From: an uncultured Pelagibacteraceae bacterium | Lineage (GTDB): Bacteria > Pseudomonadota > Alphaproteobacteria > Pelagibacterales > Pelagibacteraceae | Reading direction: 5' to 3' | DNA length: 64,000 nt | Assembly (NCBI GenBank): GCA_902634885.1 | Contig: CACPLR010000003.1 | Span: forward strand, 46,343-110,342 | Shown: in pieces, positions 17,766 through 25,901 of the stretch | Numbering within the stretch: position 1 is the stretch's first letter | Layout of the letters: each line of letters starts with the position of its first letter | Notes under the pieces: model-generated | Databases searched by the model: none | Seen by the model: the letters and a program-made list of their open reading frames with translations, nothing else | Told to the model about the DNA's origin: nothing | Position numbers and translations under genes: made by a program

Positions 17766-19028
17766 ATGGACAAGTTTTTGATTACGGGTCCTTGTAAAGT
17801 CAGGGGACAAGTCTCAATAAGTGGTTCAAAAAATGCAGCATTACCAATTTTAGCTTCAACGTTATTATTTGATAAACCTGTGATTATAGAAAATCTTCCA
17901 AGGGTTAGAGATATAGATACAATGTTAAATCTGCTAAAGTCTCTCGGCTCAAAAATTATATTTTCAAAAAATAAAAAAACCGTAAAAATTCACAAAACAA
18001 AAAAACAAAATTATTTTGCTTCTTACTCGCTAGTGAAAACGATGAGAGCAGGTATATTGGTTTTGGGACCTTTAATTTCAAAATATCATAAATCTATAAC
18101 ATCATTACCAGGAGGATGTTTAATCGGGGCAAGACCAGTAAATTATCACCTAAGTGCACTTAAAAAACTTGGAATGAAATACGAAATTAAAAAAGGATAT
18201 ATTCATGCAACTTCAAAAGGAAAACTAAAGGGCACTATGATTAAATTTTCAAAAATTAGTGTTGGAGCAACAGAAAATTCAATTATTGCAGCCACTCTAG
18301 CAGAAGGAAAAACTACATTAAAAAATTGTGCGATTGAACCTGAAATAAAGGATCTAACAAATTTTCTTAAATCGGCAGGTGCAAACATAAAATGGATTGG
18401 GAAAAGGACTTGTCAAATAATTGGTGTAAATTCTTTGAACTCTACTGGTTATTCTGTAATGGGAGACAGAATAGAAACAGGAACTTTTTGTGTTGTAGCT
18501 GCTTTAACAAAAGGTGATCTGACAATCAAAAACTTTAATCCAAAATTGATACAGACAGAATTAAATTTATTAAAAAGATCTGGTGCAAAAATAAAGACAA
18601 ATAAAAACGAAATAAAGATTAAAGGACCACAAAAAATTAAAAGTATCAATAGTATTGTTACAAAAGAATATCCAAATTTTCCAACTGATTTACAAGCACA
18701 GTTTATGGTTTTGATGTGCAAAGCTAATGGAATAAGTTCGATAACTGAAAGTATTTTTGAAAATAGATTTATGCATGTTGCTGAGTTAAGAAGATTAGGC
18801 GCAAAAATAGTTATAAAAGATAACAAAGCTACTATTGAGGGCAATACAGAATTTATAGGAGCAGAGTTAATGTCCAGCGACTTGAGAGCTTCAGTTGCTT
18901 TAGTTTTAGCTGCAATTATTTCAAAGGGGCGGTCAGTAATTAACAGAATATATCATTTAGATAGAGGATATGAAAAGATTGAAAATAAACTGAGAAAAAT
19001 TGGAGTTAGAATAAAAAGATTATCTTAA
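17766..19028 (+). CDS. murA: UDP-N-acetylglucosamine 1-carboxyvinyltransferase
   Basis: A 420-aa EPSP-synthase-fold enzyme for the first committed step of peptidoglycan synthesis. K22/N23 in SGSKNAALPILA and the fosfomycin-target Cys at residue 118 in LPGGCLIGARP are present, together with FPTDLQAQFM and the late RGYEKIENKLRKIG. Length matches the family. Linked to dcd (1-bp gap) and shares its last base with the next gene start. Confidence 0.97.
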   Translation: MDKFLITGPCKVRGQVSISGSKNAALPILASTLLFDKPVIIENLPRVRDIDTMLNLLKSLGSKIIFSKNKKTVKIHKTKKQNYFASYSLVKTMRAGILVLGPLISKYHKSITSLPGGCLIGARPVNYHLSALKKLGMKYEIKKGYIHATSKGKLKGTMIKFSKISVGATENSIIAATLAEGKTTLKNCAIEPEIKDLTNFLKSAGANIKWIGKRTCQIIGVNSLNSTGYSVMGDRIETGTFCVVAALTKGDLTIKNFNPKLIQTELNLLKRSGAKIKTNKNEIKIKGPQKIKSINSIVTKEYPNFPTDLQAQFMVLMCKANGISSITESIFENRFMHVAELRRLGAKIVIKDNKATIEGNTEFIGAELMSSDLRASVALVLAAIISKGRSVINRIYHLDRGYEKIENKLRKIGVRIKRLS

Positions 19029-19435
19029 TGGATAAAAAGTTCTTAAAAAAAATTATTGCTCAATCTCCAGAAGATCTTCAAATTATATCTGCATGTTGCT
19101 CAGAAGGTAAAGTTAAAATATCAGATATTAAATATCTTCCTTCAAATAAAATATTTCTCATTTCAATTTTAAGAAAAGATAGAGAAAATGAAGATTATAA
19201 CAAAATAATAAATAGCATTATAAAATTTGAATTTGTTCAATCCACCAAATCAAAAAATATTGATCAGAATGAGCCAGAAACAGAACTTGAATTGTTAGCA
19301 ATAGATTTATTTAAACGAGAACACAATTTTGAAATAACCCTATTATTTTCAAAAAATAGATTTATAACACTCACTTCTGAAATTATAGAAGCAGTATTGG
19401 AAGATCAAAAAATAGAGAATGATAAAAGTAATTAA
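19028..19435 (+). CDS. DUF2948 family protein
   Basis: A 135-aa acidic protein containing the opening SPEDLQIISACCSEGKVKISDIKYLP and a central strand IFLISILRKDRE. The same family sits between murA and hisD in many alphaproteobacteria, which is the main reason for the name. Function unknown. It overlaps hisD by 17 bp, so translation is probably coupled. Confidence 0.82.
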   Translation: MDKKFLKKIIAQSPEDLQIISACCSEGKVKISDIKYLPSNKIFLISILRKDRENEDYNKIINSIIKFEFVQSTKSKNIDQNEPETELELLAIDLFKREHNFEITLLFSKNRFITLTSEIIEAVLEDQKIENDKSN

Positions 19436-20684
19436 TTGTAAAAAAAAAAATTATAAACGAGAACTAATATCTTTTTTAGATAAGAGAAGATCTGGAAAGA
19501 AAATGAATACATTAATAGTCCCAAAAATTATAAAAGACATAAAAAAAAATGGGAAAAAAGCTCTTTTAAAGTATGAGAAAAAATTTAGTAAAAATACAGA
19601 GATAGTTCCTTCGAAAGATAAAATAAACAAAGCAATAAGAGAATTAAACCCTAAGATTAAAAAAAGTATCGATTTAGCCTATAATAGAATTTTTAAGTTT
19701 CATTCACTACAAAAACCAAAAGATATTAAGTATGTAGATAATTTAAAAAATAAGCTTGAATATAAGCATGTGCCTTTACAGTCAGTGGGAATTTATGTTC
19801 CAGCTAATTTACCATCTACATTATTAATGAATGCAGTGCCTGCAAAAATTTCAGGCGTTAAGAGAATTGTATTAGCTAATCCAAAACTCGATGGAAAACT
19901 TAACCCCGCTGTTCTTTATGCTTCTAAAAAAGTTGGAATTAAGGAAATTTATTCAATGGGTGGAGCACAAGCTATAGCAAGTTTAGCATACATTCAAAAA
20001 GTGAATAAAATTGTTGGGCCTGGAAATATATATGTTGCAAGAAGTAAACGTGAAGTTTTTGGTGATGTTGGGACAGAGGGAATGGTAGCTGGGCCTAGTG
20101 AGATTTGTGTATTAGCAGATGGAAAAACTGATCTAAATCAAGTCATAACATCTATGATTGGTCAAGCAGAGCATGACGTTAACTCACAATGTATTTTAAT
20201 TACAAAAGATAAAAAATTAGTAAATAAATTTAATATTGAAATTAAAAGAAGGATACAAAAAGTTCAGAGAAAGAGTGTTGTTTTAAAAAGTTTGAAAAAT
20301 AATGGCTTAATTGTATTTGCTCAAACTGATAAGCAAATAATAGAAGCAATTAATGAAGTAGCTCCCGAGCACTTAGAAATTAACGTGTCTAATTATAAAA
20401 AGTATTTAAATCAAATTTATAATGCAGGAAGTATTATGATTGGAAAATATTCTCCTATGGCTGTTTCAGATTATAATGTTGGTACTAACCATGTTTTGCC
20501 AACTTTAGGCTCTGCAAAGTTTTCATCTGGATTAAATTCAAGTGAGTTTTATAAAAAAATTAGCTATATAACTCTTACAAAAAAAGGTATTGAGAAATTA
20601 GGAGAATCCGCTACACATCTCGCTGAGTATGAAGATCTAGATAATCATGCTCAAAGTATTAGATCTAGAATGAAAGGTAAATAA
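19419..20684 (+). CDS. hisD: Histidinol dehydrogenase
   Basis: A 421-aa zinc enzyme oxidising histidinol to histidine. Visible: VGIYVPANLPSTLLMNAVPA, GGAQAIASLAYI, IVGPGNIYVARSK, the zinc/active-site GQAEHDVNSQ, PEHLEI, and TNHVLPT with its catalytic His. Split from the hisS-hisZ-hisG group by infA, tRNA-Phe and csp, as is common in alphaproteobacteria. infA starts on the base after its stop. Confidence 0.97.
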   Translation: MIKVINCKKKNYKRELISFLDKRRSGKKMNTLIVPKIIKDIKKNGKKALLKYEKKFSKNTEIVPSKDKINKAIRELNPKIKKSIDLAYNRIFKFHSLQKPKDIKYVDNLKNKLEYKHVPLQSVGIYVPANLPSTLLMNAVPAKISGVKRIVLANPKLDGKLNPAVLYASKKVGIKEIYSMGGAQAIASLAYIQKVNKIVGPGNIYVARSKREVFGDVGTEGMVAGPSEICVLADGKTDLNQVITSMIGQAEHDVNSQCILITKDKKLVNKFNIEIKRRIQKVQRKSVVLKSLKNNGLIVFAQTDKQIIEAINEVAPEHLEINVSNYKKYLNQIYNAGSIMIGKYSPMAVSDYNVGTNHVLPTLGSAKFSSGLNSSEFYKKISYITLTKKGIEKLGESATHLAEYEDLDNHAQSIRSRMKGK

Positions 20685-20900
20685 TTGGGAAAACAAGATA
20701 CGTTGGAGTTTGAGGGAGTGGTAACTGACTTACTTCCAAACGCTATGTTCAGGGTCAAACTTGATAACGGACATAATGTAACGGCACATACAGCTGGAAA
20801 ACTTAGAAAAAACCGTATCAGAGTTTTACAAGGAGACAGAGTTAAATTAGAAGTTAGTCCCTACGATTTATCTAAAGGTAGGATAATTTTTAGATCTTAA
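20685..20900 (+). CDS. infA: Translation initiation factor IF-1 (TTG start)
   Basis: A 71-aa S1-fold factor: [39 protein letters not shown] and [11 protein letters not shown] are diagnostic. The best start is TTG at 20685, directly after the hisD stop, because the conserved N-terminus begins there and no ATG is available upstream. A TTG start could keep translation modest. Confidence 0.96.
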   Translation: MGKQDTLEFEGVVTDLLPNAMFRVKLDNGHNVTAHTAGKLRKNRIRVLQGDRVKLEVSPYDLSKGRIIFRS

Positions 20901-20906
20901 AATGAT

Positions 20907-20982
20907 GGCTTCGTAGCTCAGGTGGTAGAGCAGAGCCCTGAAAAGGCTTGTGTCGCTGGTTCGAGTCCCGCCGAAGCCACCA
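20907..20982 (+). tRNA. tRNA-Phe (GAA)
   Basis: A 76-nt cloverleaf with encoded CCA. Acceptor GGCTTCG pairs with CGAAGCC, discriminator A. The D arm contains AGCTCAGGTGGTAGAGC, the anticodon loop is CTGAAAA (anticodon GAA), and the T arm is CTGGTTCGAGTCCCG. It starts 6 bp after infA, so it is probably processed from the same transcript. Confidence 0.95.
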
Positions 20983-21024
20983 CATTATGGTGGTAAAATA
21001 AATAATTCCAGACCAAATATAACC

Positions 21025-21111
21025 TTGCTATATCTGGCAATTTCTTATACTCAGCGACTGCTAATTTAATTAGCGAGTAAATAAACTAATAAGAAAGAGT
21101 AAAATATAAGT
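21025..21111 (+). promoter_or_regulatory. Putative promoter and 5' leader of the cold-shock gene
   Basis: TTGCTA at 21025-21030 and TATACT at 21046-21051 (15-bp spacer) form a possible promoter. The predicted leader has a hairpin made from GCTAATT/AATTAGC (21060-21074) and a purine-rich AAGAAAGAG about 12 bp before the ATG. Upstream, CCAGA (21009-21013) and TCTGG could also pair. Structured leaders that act as RNA thermometers are known for cold-shock mRNAs; this is inference here. Confidence 0.4.
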
Positions 21112-21324
21112 ATGAGTACATTAAAAGGTAAAGTTAAGTGGTTCAACGGTAAGAAGGGCTACGGTTTTATAGAAAGAGAAGACGGTGAAAAGGATTGTTT
21201 CGTTCATGCGAGCGCAGTTCGTGAAGCAGGACTTCGTTTTTTGAATGAAAATGATGCAATAGAATTCGAAATTCAGGATGGAGACAAAGGTCCAAGCGCA
21301 GTAAATTTAAAGAAAATTTCTTAA
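21112..21324 (+). CDS. Cold-shock domain protein
   Basis: A 70-aa single cold-shock domain. RNP1 is KKGYGFIER (about residues 14-22) and RNP2 is DCFVHASAV (about 27-35), the aromatic RNA-binding surface. It binds single-stranded nucleic acid and acts as an RNA chaperone. Stands alone between tRNA-Phe and the His leader. GC content is a little higher than its neighbours, as expected for a highly expressed gene. Confidence 0.96.
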   Translation: MSTLKGKVKWFNGKKGYGFIEREDGEKDCFVHASAVREAGLRFLNENDAIEFEIQDGDKGPSAVNLKKIS

Positions 21325-21347
21325 AAATTTATTTCATTTAAAACATT

Positions 21348-21391
21348 TGTATAGGGATAGATAGCTAAAAAAGCATTTTTATTCCTATACA
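21348..21391 (+). repeat. 12-bp stem-loop in the csp-his intergenic region
   Basis: TGTATAGGGATA (21348-21359) can pair with TATTCCTATACA (21380-21391) over 12 bp with one G-U. The 20-nt loop contains GATAGCTA, which can pair with TAGCTATT at 21500-21507 beyond the leader ORF (8 bp, one G-U). It has no T-run, so it is not an obvious terminator of csp. A second small hairpin, GCATTTT/AAAATGC, follows at 21402-21421. It may be the first part of a structured His leader. Confidence 0.5.
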
Positions 21392-21435
21392 ATTCAGTAT
21401 TGCATTTTAGATTTAAAATGCTAAACCACTCACCG

Positions 21436-21510
21436 ATGATTAAAAAAACTGGAACATCTAGAAGTACACACAGACATCATTTCCATGCTGGCTGCACGCT
21501 AGCTATTTAA
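21436..21510 (+). CDS. Putative histidine leader peptide
   Basis: A 24-codon ORF, ATG at 21436 and TAA at 21508. Residues 11-17 read THRHHFH, four His in six positions, against the low background of His in the neighbourhood. A hairpin begins on the codon right after the last His. Downstream are tRNA-His, hisS, hisZ and hisG, so the arrangement matches a transcription attenuator that senses charged tRNA-His. An in-frame ATG at 21418 would give 30 residues. The ribosome site is weak. I know of no database match; the role is inferred from composition and location. Confidence 0.6.
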   Translation: MIKKTGTSRSTHRHHFHAGCTLAI

Positions 21511-21532
21511 TTATTTATAAATTTAATTTTTT
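21487..21532 (+). terminator. Putative his attenuator hairpin
   Basis: GCTGGC (21487-21492) pairs with GCTAGC (21498-21503) over 6 bp (one G-U) around loop TGCAC, followed by an AT-only tract that ends in six T residues (21527-21532). An alternative small hairpin CCA-TGC-TGG overlaps its left arm, and the loop of the upstream stem can pair with its right arm, so mutually exclusive structures are possible. The stem is short; strength as a terminator is uncertain. Confidence 0.45.
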
Positions 21533-21561
21533 CCACAATTAGTATAAAACAATAAACAGGA

Positions 21562-21638
21562 GCACGGGTAGCTCAGTTGGTTAGAGCAGCGGTTTGTGGA
21601 ACCGAAGGTCGACAGTTCGAATCTGTCCCCGTGTACCA
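21562..21638 (+). tRNA. tRNA-His (GUG) lacking the G-1:C73 pair
   Basis: A 77-nt cloverleaf with encoded CCA. Acceptor GCACGGG pairs with CCCGTGT (G1-U72 wobble), the anticodon loop TTGTGGA gives GUG, and the T arm is GACAG-TTCGAAT-CTGTC. The discriminator is A73 and the base at -1 is A, so the canonical G-1:C73 His identity pair is missing. This divergent form is known from a subset of alphaproteobacteria that carry an unusual HisRS. A possible promoter -10 TATAAA lies at 21543-21548. hisS starts 4 bp after the CCA. Confidence 0.96.
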
Positions 21639-21642
21639 AAAA

Positions 21643-23031
21643 ATGAATAAAGAAAAAAAACTTCAAGCCTCTTTACCCAAAGGTTTCAAAGATCGTTGGG
21701 GCGATGAACTAAATCTTAAGAATAAATTAGTAGATACTATAAAAGACGTGTTTATTAATTATAGTTTTGAGCAATTAGAGACCCCAGAATTTGAAAAGAG
21801 CGAAAATATAGGATCATTTCTAGCAGAAGACGAGAATAATCCTATGAGTGATGTTTTTTCATTTATTAATGAAAAAGAATCTTTAACATTAAGGTATGAT
21901 TTAAGTGCTCCTTTAGCACGCTTTTGCGCAGAGAATTTTAGAGATTTAGTTTTTCCCTACAAAAGATTTTCATATGGAAATGTGTTTAGACAAGAAAAAG
22001 CTGACAGTGCTAGGTTTCGTTCATTTACTCAATTAGATGCAGATATAATAGGTGACGCAAACCCATCACAGGCAGATGCAGAAATATGCAATATTATTAG
22101 CGAGTCATTTAAAAAAATTGGGCTTATTGATGAACAGTTCACTATCAATGTTTCAAATAAAAAAATTCTACAGGGTTTAATTAATGATCTTAAAATTGAA
22201 GAAGATAAACAATACAAAGTTCTAAAATCGATAGATAAATTAGATAGGTTAGGAATTAAAGGTGTAGAGGAATTGCTTAAAAAGGGAAGGGAAGATCAAT
22301 CTGGTGCTTTCACTAAAGGTTGTGATCTATCAGATAATCAAGTTTCAGAAATAATAAATTTTCTTAATTTAAAAGAGATAAAAGATTTAAAGTTTAATCT
22401 TAAAAATGAATTATCAATTGAAGGAATTAATGAATTAGAGGAGTTATTTGAGGTATTATCTTTTGGAAACAATCAAGATTCAATTAGTATTGATGTTACA
22501 AAAATTAGGGGTCTTAGCTATTATACAGGGTTCTTGGTTGAGACCAATCTAAACTTCAAGGTAACAAATGCGAAAGGTAAAGAAATAAATATTGGTAGCG
22601 TTGCAAGTGGTGGGCGTTATGACAACTTAATTGCAAGATTTAAAGGTGCTGATTACAAAGGGAGCGGAATGTCTATCGGTATAGACAGACTTTTATATGC
22701 TGTTAATCAATTAGGAAAAATTAAAGTAAATAAAACTAAACCAGTATTAGTATGTATTTTAGATAAAAAATTTATTCAAAAATATTATGAAATAGTAAAT
22801 GAATTAAGAAATAACAATATTCCTGCAGAAATATATTTAGATCAAAACAAAAATCTTAAAAAACAACTTCAGTATGCCGATAGAAAAAAATTAGATTTAG
22901 CAATTATTTGTGGTGAAAACGAGTTTAAAGATGAAAAGCTAACAATAAAAAAACTAAATTCTTCAAAAGAAAACGATCAGCTTTCAATAAGTAGAAATGA
23001 ACTTATAAATGAAATCAAAAAACTTATCTGA
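21643..23031 (+). CDS. hisS: Histidyl-tRNA synthetase (alphaproteobacterial type)
   Basis: A 462-aa class II synthetase, with the ATG at 21643 chosen; an upstream frame extension would run through tRNA-His and is rejected. Motif 2 region SLTLRYDLSAPLARF and YGNVFRQEKADSARFRSFTQLDADIIG, the His-specific IRGLSYYTGFLVE, motif 3 GMSIGIDRLLYA, and GGRYDNLIARF are visible, with a C-terminal anticodon-binding domain (about 370-462). Sequence style is the divergent alphaproteobacterial type that pairs with tRNA-His lacking G-1. First protein gene of hisS-hisZ-hisG; overlaps hisZ by 23 bp. Confidence 0.95.
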   Translation: MNKEKKLQASLPKGFKDRWGDELNLKNKLVDTIKDVFINYSFEQLETPEFEKSENIGSFLAEDENNPMSDVFSFINEKESLTLRYDLSAPLARFCAENFRDLVFPYKRFSYGNVFRQEKADSARFRSFTQLDADIIGDANPSQADAEICNIISESFKKIGLIDEQFTINVSNKKILQGLINDLKIEEDKQYKVLKSIDKLDRLGIKGVEELLKKGREDQSGAFTKGCDLSDNQVSEIINFLNLKEIKDLKFNLKNELSIEGINELEELFEVLSFGNNQDSISIDVTKIRGLSYYTGFLVETNLNFKVTNAKGKEINIGSVASGGRYDNLIARFKGADYKGSGMSIGIDRLLYAVNQLGKIKVNKTKPVLVCILDKKFIQKYYEIVNELRNNNIPAEIYLDQNKNLKKQLQYADRKKLDLAIICGENEFKDEKLTIKKLNSSKENDQLSISRNELINEIKKLI

Positions 23032-24061
23032 AAATATTCTTAAATCTGTAAGATCAATAGGATTCAAATATATTGAATTAGACTCTGTTATTGAAACTAA
23101 TCATATTGTGGAGAGATCAGGTGAAAGTTTTAGAAGATATATATTCTCTTTTAATGATCAAAATGGAAATGAACTTTGTTTAAGACCTGACTTAACGATT
23201 GCATCCTGTTTAAAATATTTAAACGATAAAGCAAAAGGCACTAGAAAAGTATTTTACAATGGTCAAGCATTTAGGAAAACCTTGAATAGAACAGATCCTA
23301 TAATAAGAAATCAAATTGGATTTGAAATTATTGGTTCTAAAAAAGAAAAAGAAGACGATAAAAAAATTATAGAAACTGCTGTTAAATCTTTATCAAAAAT
23401 TAACTATACTTCAGGAAGTCTCACTATTGGCAATGTAGAGATATTTAAGCTGCTTTTAAATAAATTGGATATACCAAAGAGATGGAGATTAAGACTTCAA
23501 AGACATTTTTGGAGAGAAAATTATTTTAATGAATTGTTAAAACGTCTTGAAACGAATTCCGATGTTGATCCAACAATTGTTGAGATTGATAAAAAAAGAT
23601 ATCAACAAATGCTTAAGCAAGAGCAATACAAAATGATTGCGGGAAGATTTGTTAATGAAATTTTAGAGAGGTTTAATAATAAAATAAAAGATCCAAGAAG
23701 AGCCAAAAAAGGAAAAAATGTTGCAAAAATCATAAAAGATTTTCTCAAAATAAAATGTTCAATAGATCAAGCAGCAAATAAATTAAATTATTTTTTTAAA
23801 AAAAATAAAATTAACTTACGAGTTGAGAATAACTATTTTCCAATAACTAAAAACAAAGTCTCAAAATTAAATATTAGATATTCAGCTTCATTTGGAAGAC
23901 AACTGGAATATTATACTGGCCTTGTATTTAAAATTGAAATTAAAAAAAAATCCAAAAATATAAATATTATCAATGGTGGTAGGTACGATAATTTAATTGG
24001 AGATCTTGGATCAAACAAAAAAATACCAGCAGTAGGAGCTGCAATAAATTTAAATGATTAA
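23009..24061 (+). CDS. hisZ: ATP phosphoribosyltransferase regulatory subunit
   Basis: A 350-aa HisRS-like paralogue without tRNA-charging function. It keeps the class II fold markers (ELCLRPDLTIASCLKYL, ASFGRQLEYYTGLVF, NGGRYDNLIGDLG) but lacks the anticodon-binding domain. HisZ is required by the short form of HisG, which is the next gene (8-bp overlap). Overlaps the hisS end by 23 bp, so the three are a translation-coupled set. Confidence 0.93.
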   Translation: MKSKNLSENILKSVRSIGFKYIELDSVIETNHIVERSGESFRRYIFSFNDQNGNELCLRPDLTIASCLKYLNDKAKGTRKVFYNGQAFRKTLNRTDPIIRNQIGFEIIGSKKEKEDDKKIIETAVKSLSKINYTSGSLTIGNVEIFKLLLNKLDIPKRWRLRLQRHFWRENYFNELLKRLETNSDVDPTIVEIDKKRYQQMLKQEQYKMIAGRFVNEILERFNNKIKDPRRAKKGKNVAKIIKDFLKIKCSIDQAANKLNYFFKKNKINLRVENNYFPITKNKVSKLNIRYSASFGRQLEYYTGLVFKIEIKKKSKNINIINGGRYDNLIGDLGSNKKIPAVGAAINLND

Positions 24062-24731
24062 TATTGGAATACCAAGCAAGGGAAGATTGAGAAAAGATGT
24101 TTTAAAAGTTTTTTCAAAAAAAAAATTAAAACTTTTATCTGAACGGGGAGAGAGAGATCTATTTGGATATATTAAAGGATTTAAAAATATCAATGTTACA
24201 TACCTACATGCAAGAGAGATTGTGGAAAGATTAGGAGATGGATCTCTAGATATTGGTTTCTCAGGTTATGATTTATTTAAAGAAAGTGAAATTAATATTC
24301 AACAACAAATCTTGGTTAAAAAAAAATATAACTTTGGCAATGCAACATTAGTAATAGCTATTCCTGATGATTGGATCGATGTTCAGACATTAGCTGATTT
24401 AGAAGAAATAGCTTTTGAGTTTAAAGATAAAAAGAAAAGTAGATTAAGAGTTGCAACTAAATATCCTAACTTAACCAGGGAATTTCTATTTCAAAGAGGT
24501 GTAACTCAATTTAAGTTAGTTAAAAGTCTTGGTGCAACAGAAATTTATCCATTTACAGGATCTTCTGAAATCATAACCGACATAACATCAACTGGTGAAA
24601 CCTTAAGGGCTAATAATCTTAGAATACTAAAAGATGGTCAAATTTTAAAATCTCAAGCTTGTCTTATGATATCTAAAAAAAGTGTGAAAATACAGGGAAT
24701 TAAAAAAGTTATTAATTTGATTTCAAAATAA
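24054..24731 (+). CDS. hisG: ATP phosphoribosyltransferase, short form
   Basis: A 225-aa catalytic subunit for the first step of histidine synthesis. IGIPSKGRLRKDVL, the ERLGDGSLDIGFSGYDL segment, and the PRPP-binding loop with EIYPFTGSSEIITDITSTGETL are present. The roughly 80-residue C-terminal His-feedback domain of long HisG is absent, so control must run through HisZ, encoded just upstream. Confidence 0.96.
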   Translation: MINIGIPSKGRLRKDVLKVFSKKKLKLLSERGERDLFGYIKGFKNINVTYLHAREIVERLGDGSLDIGFSGYDLFKESEINIQQQILVKKKYNFGNATLVIAIPDDWIDVQTLADLEEIAFEFKDKKKSRLRVATKYPNLTREFLFQRGVTQFKLVKSLGATEIYPFTGSSEIITDITSTGETLRANNLRILKDGQILKSQACLMISKKSVKIQGIKKVINLISK

Positions 24732-24769
24732 AAAACTTTAGTCTTATTATTAATAAGTACTTACGAATC

Positions 24770-25864
24770 ATGGATGTAATTTTATTAATTATTCTAGTTT
24801 TAATATTTGGTGTTGCCTTAGCAATACTGTTCATAAATTTGAAATCTAACCAAAAAAAAGATGAAAAACAGGAAGCAGAGGAAATTGCAAATCTAAAATC
24901 AGAAATTTCAAGTTTAAAAGATACGCTTAATTCTACTATTAATAACTCACTTGGTGCGATGTCGACCTCATTTAATAACCTGTCAACTGGTGTTACAAAA
25001 GACATGACCGAGGCACTAACGAAAGTGGATGAAAAAGTTGGAAATTTTAATCAGCAAGTACAATTATTAAATCAAAGCCAAGAAGGCATAACTAAAATCC
25101 TAGCAGGTGTGAAAAAATATGGAGTTTTAGCAGAATTTAGTTTGGATGCTTTAATAAAAGATTTATTACCAGCGTCACAATTTATGACAAATGTGAAGAT
25201 GAAGGAGAGTACCAGCGAGAATGTTGAATTTGCAATTAAACTTCAAGGAGATGTTTTGGTTCCAGTAGATTCCCATTTTCCAGTTGAAAAATATAAATCA
25301 ATTACAGATGGCTATGATGCAGATGATAAAAAAGCAGTCGCAGATGCTAAAACAAAACTAGCATCCGCATTTAAAGCAAAAGCCAAAAGTGTTAATGAAA
25401 AATATATTGTTCCACCAAAAACAACAGATTTTGCAATTGTATATGCTCCCACCGAAAGTTTGTATAAAGAGTTAACTGAATATCAAGATCCAAGCACTAA
25501 AGAGTTATTAACTCAAGAACTAATGAAAAAATATAAAGTTGTAATTTGTGGACCAAATACACTATCAGCATATCTTCAATCTTTACATATGGGATTCCAA
25601 ACTCTAAAAGTTCAAAAGGGTGCAACCGAAATTTATAATCATTTGAAAACAATAAGTACAAGATTTGCTAAACATTTTGATAATATAATCTCACTTAGAA
25701 AAAAATTAGATGAAGCAATGACTGTAGTTGATAAATTTGGAACGGACGCAAGATCAATTACAAGGACGCTTGAAAATATTAAAGATCCTGAACAAATAGA
25801 AAAAGCTATAAAAACTGAAAACGTTGAAAGACTAGAGAACCATCCAAAACAGCTCAAAAATTAG
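24770..25864 (+). CDS. rmuC: RmuC-family DNA recombination protein
   Basis: A 364-aa RmuC. An N-terminal transmembrane helix (about residues 2-24) is followed by a coiled coil (about 28-110). The RmuC core follows: VPVDSHFPVEKYKSI, FAIVYAPTESLYKEL, VVICGPNTLSAYLQSL, and KGATEIYNHLKTISTRFAKHFD. The core belongs to the restriction-endonuclease-like fold. RmuC limits inversions at short repeats in E. coli. It opens a plus-strand run of DNA-processing genes between hisG and trxA. Confidence 0.92.
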   Translation: MDVILLIILVLIFGVALAILFINLKSNQKKDEKQEAEEIANLKSEISSLKDTLNSTINNSLGAMSTSFNNLSTGVTKDMTEALTKVDEKVGNFNQQVQLLNQSQEGITKILAGVKKYGVLAEFSLDALIKDLLPASQFMTNVKMKESTSENVEFAIKLQGDVLVPVDSHFPVEKYKSITDGYDADDKKAVADAKTKLASAFKAKAKSVNEKYIVPPKTTDFAIVYAPTESLYKELTEYQDPSTKELLTQELMKKYKVVICGPNTLSAYLQSLHMGFQTLKVQKGATEIYNHLKTISTRFAKHFDNIISLRKKLDEAMTVVDKFGTDARSITRTLENIKDPEQIEKAIKTENVERLENHPKQLKN

Positions 25865-25901
25865 TTTCATTTTTAGTTTAAATCAAAATATAAGAAATTT
25901 A

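Noticed and set aside
21577..21642. Upstream extension of hisS starting inside tRNA-His
   Set aside because: The extra codons are the tRNA-His sequence itself; the conserved protein begins at the ATG at 21643.
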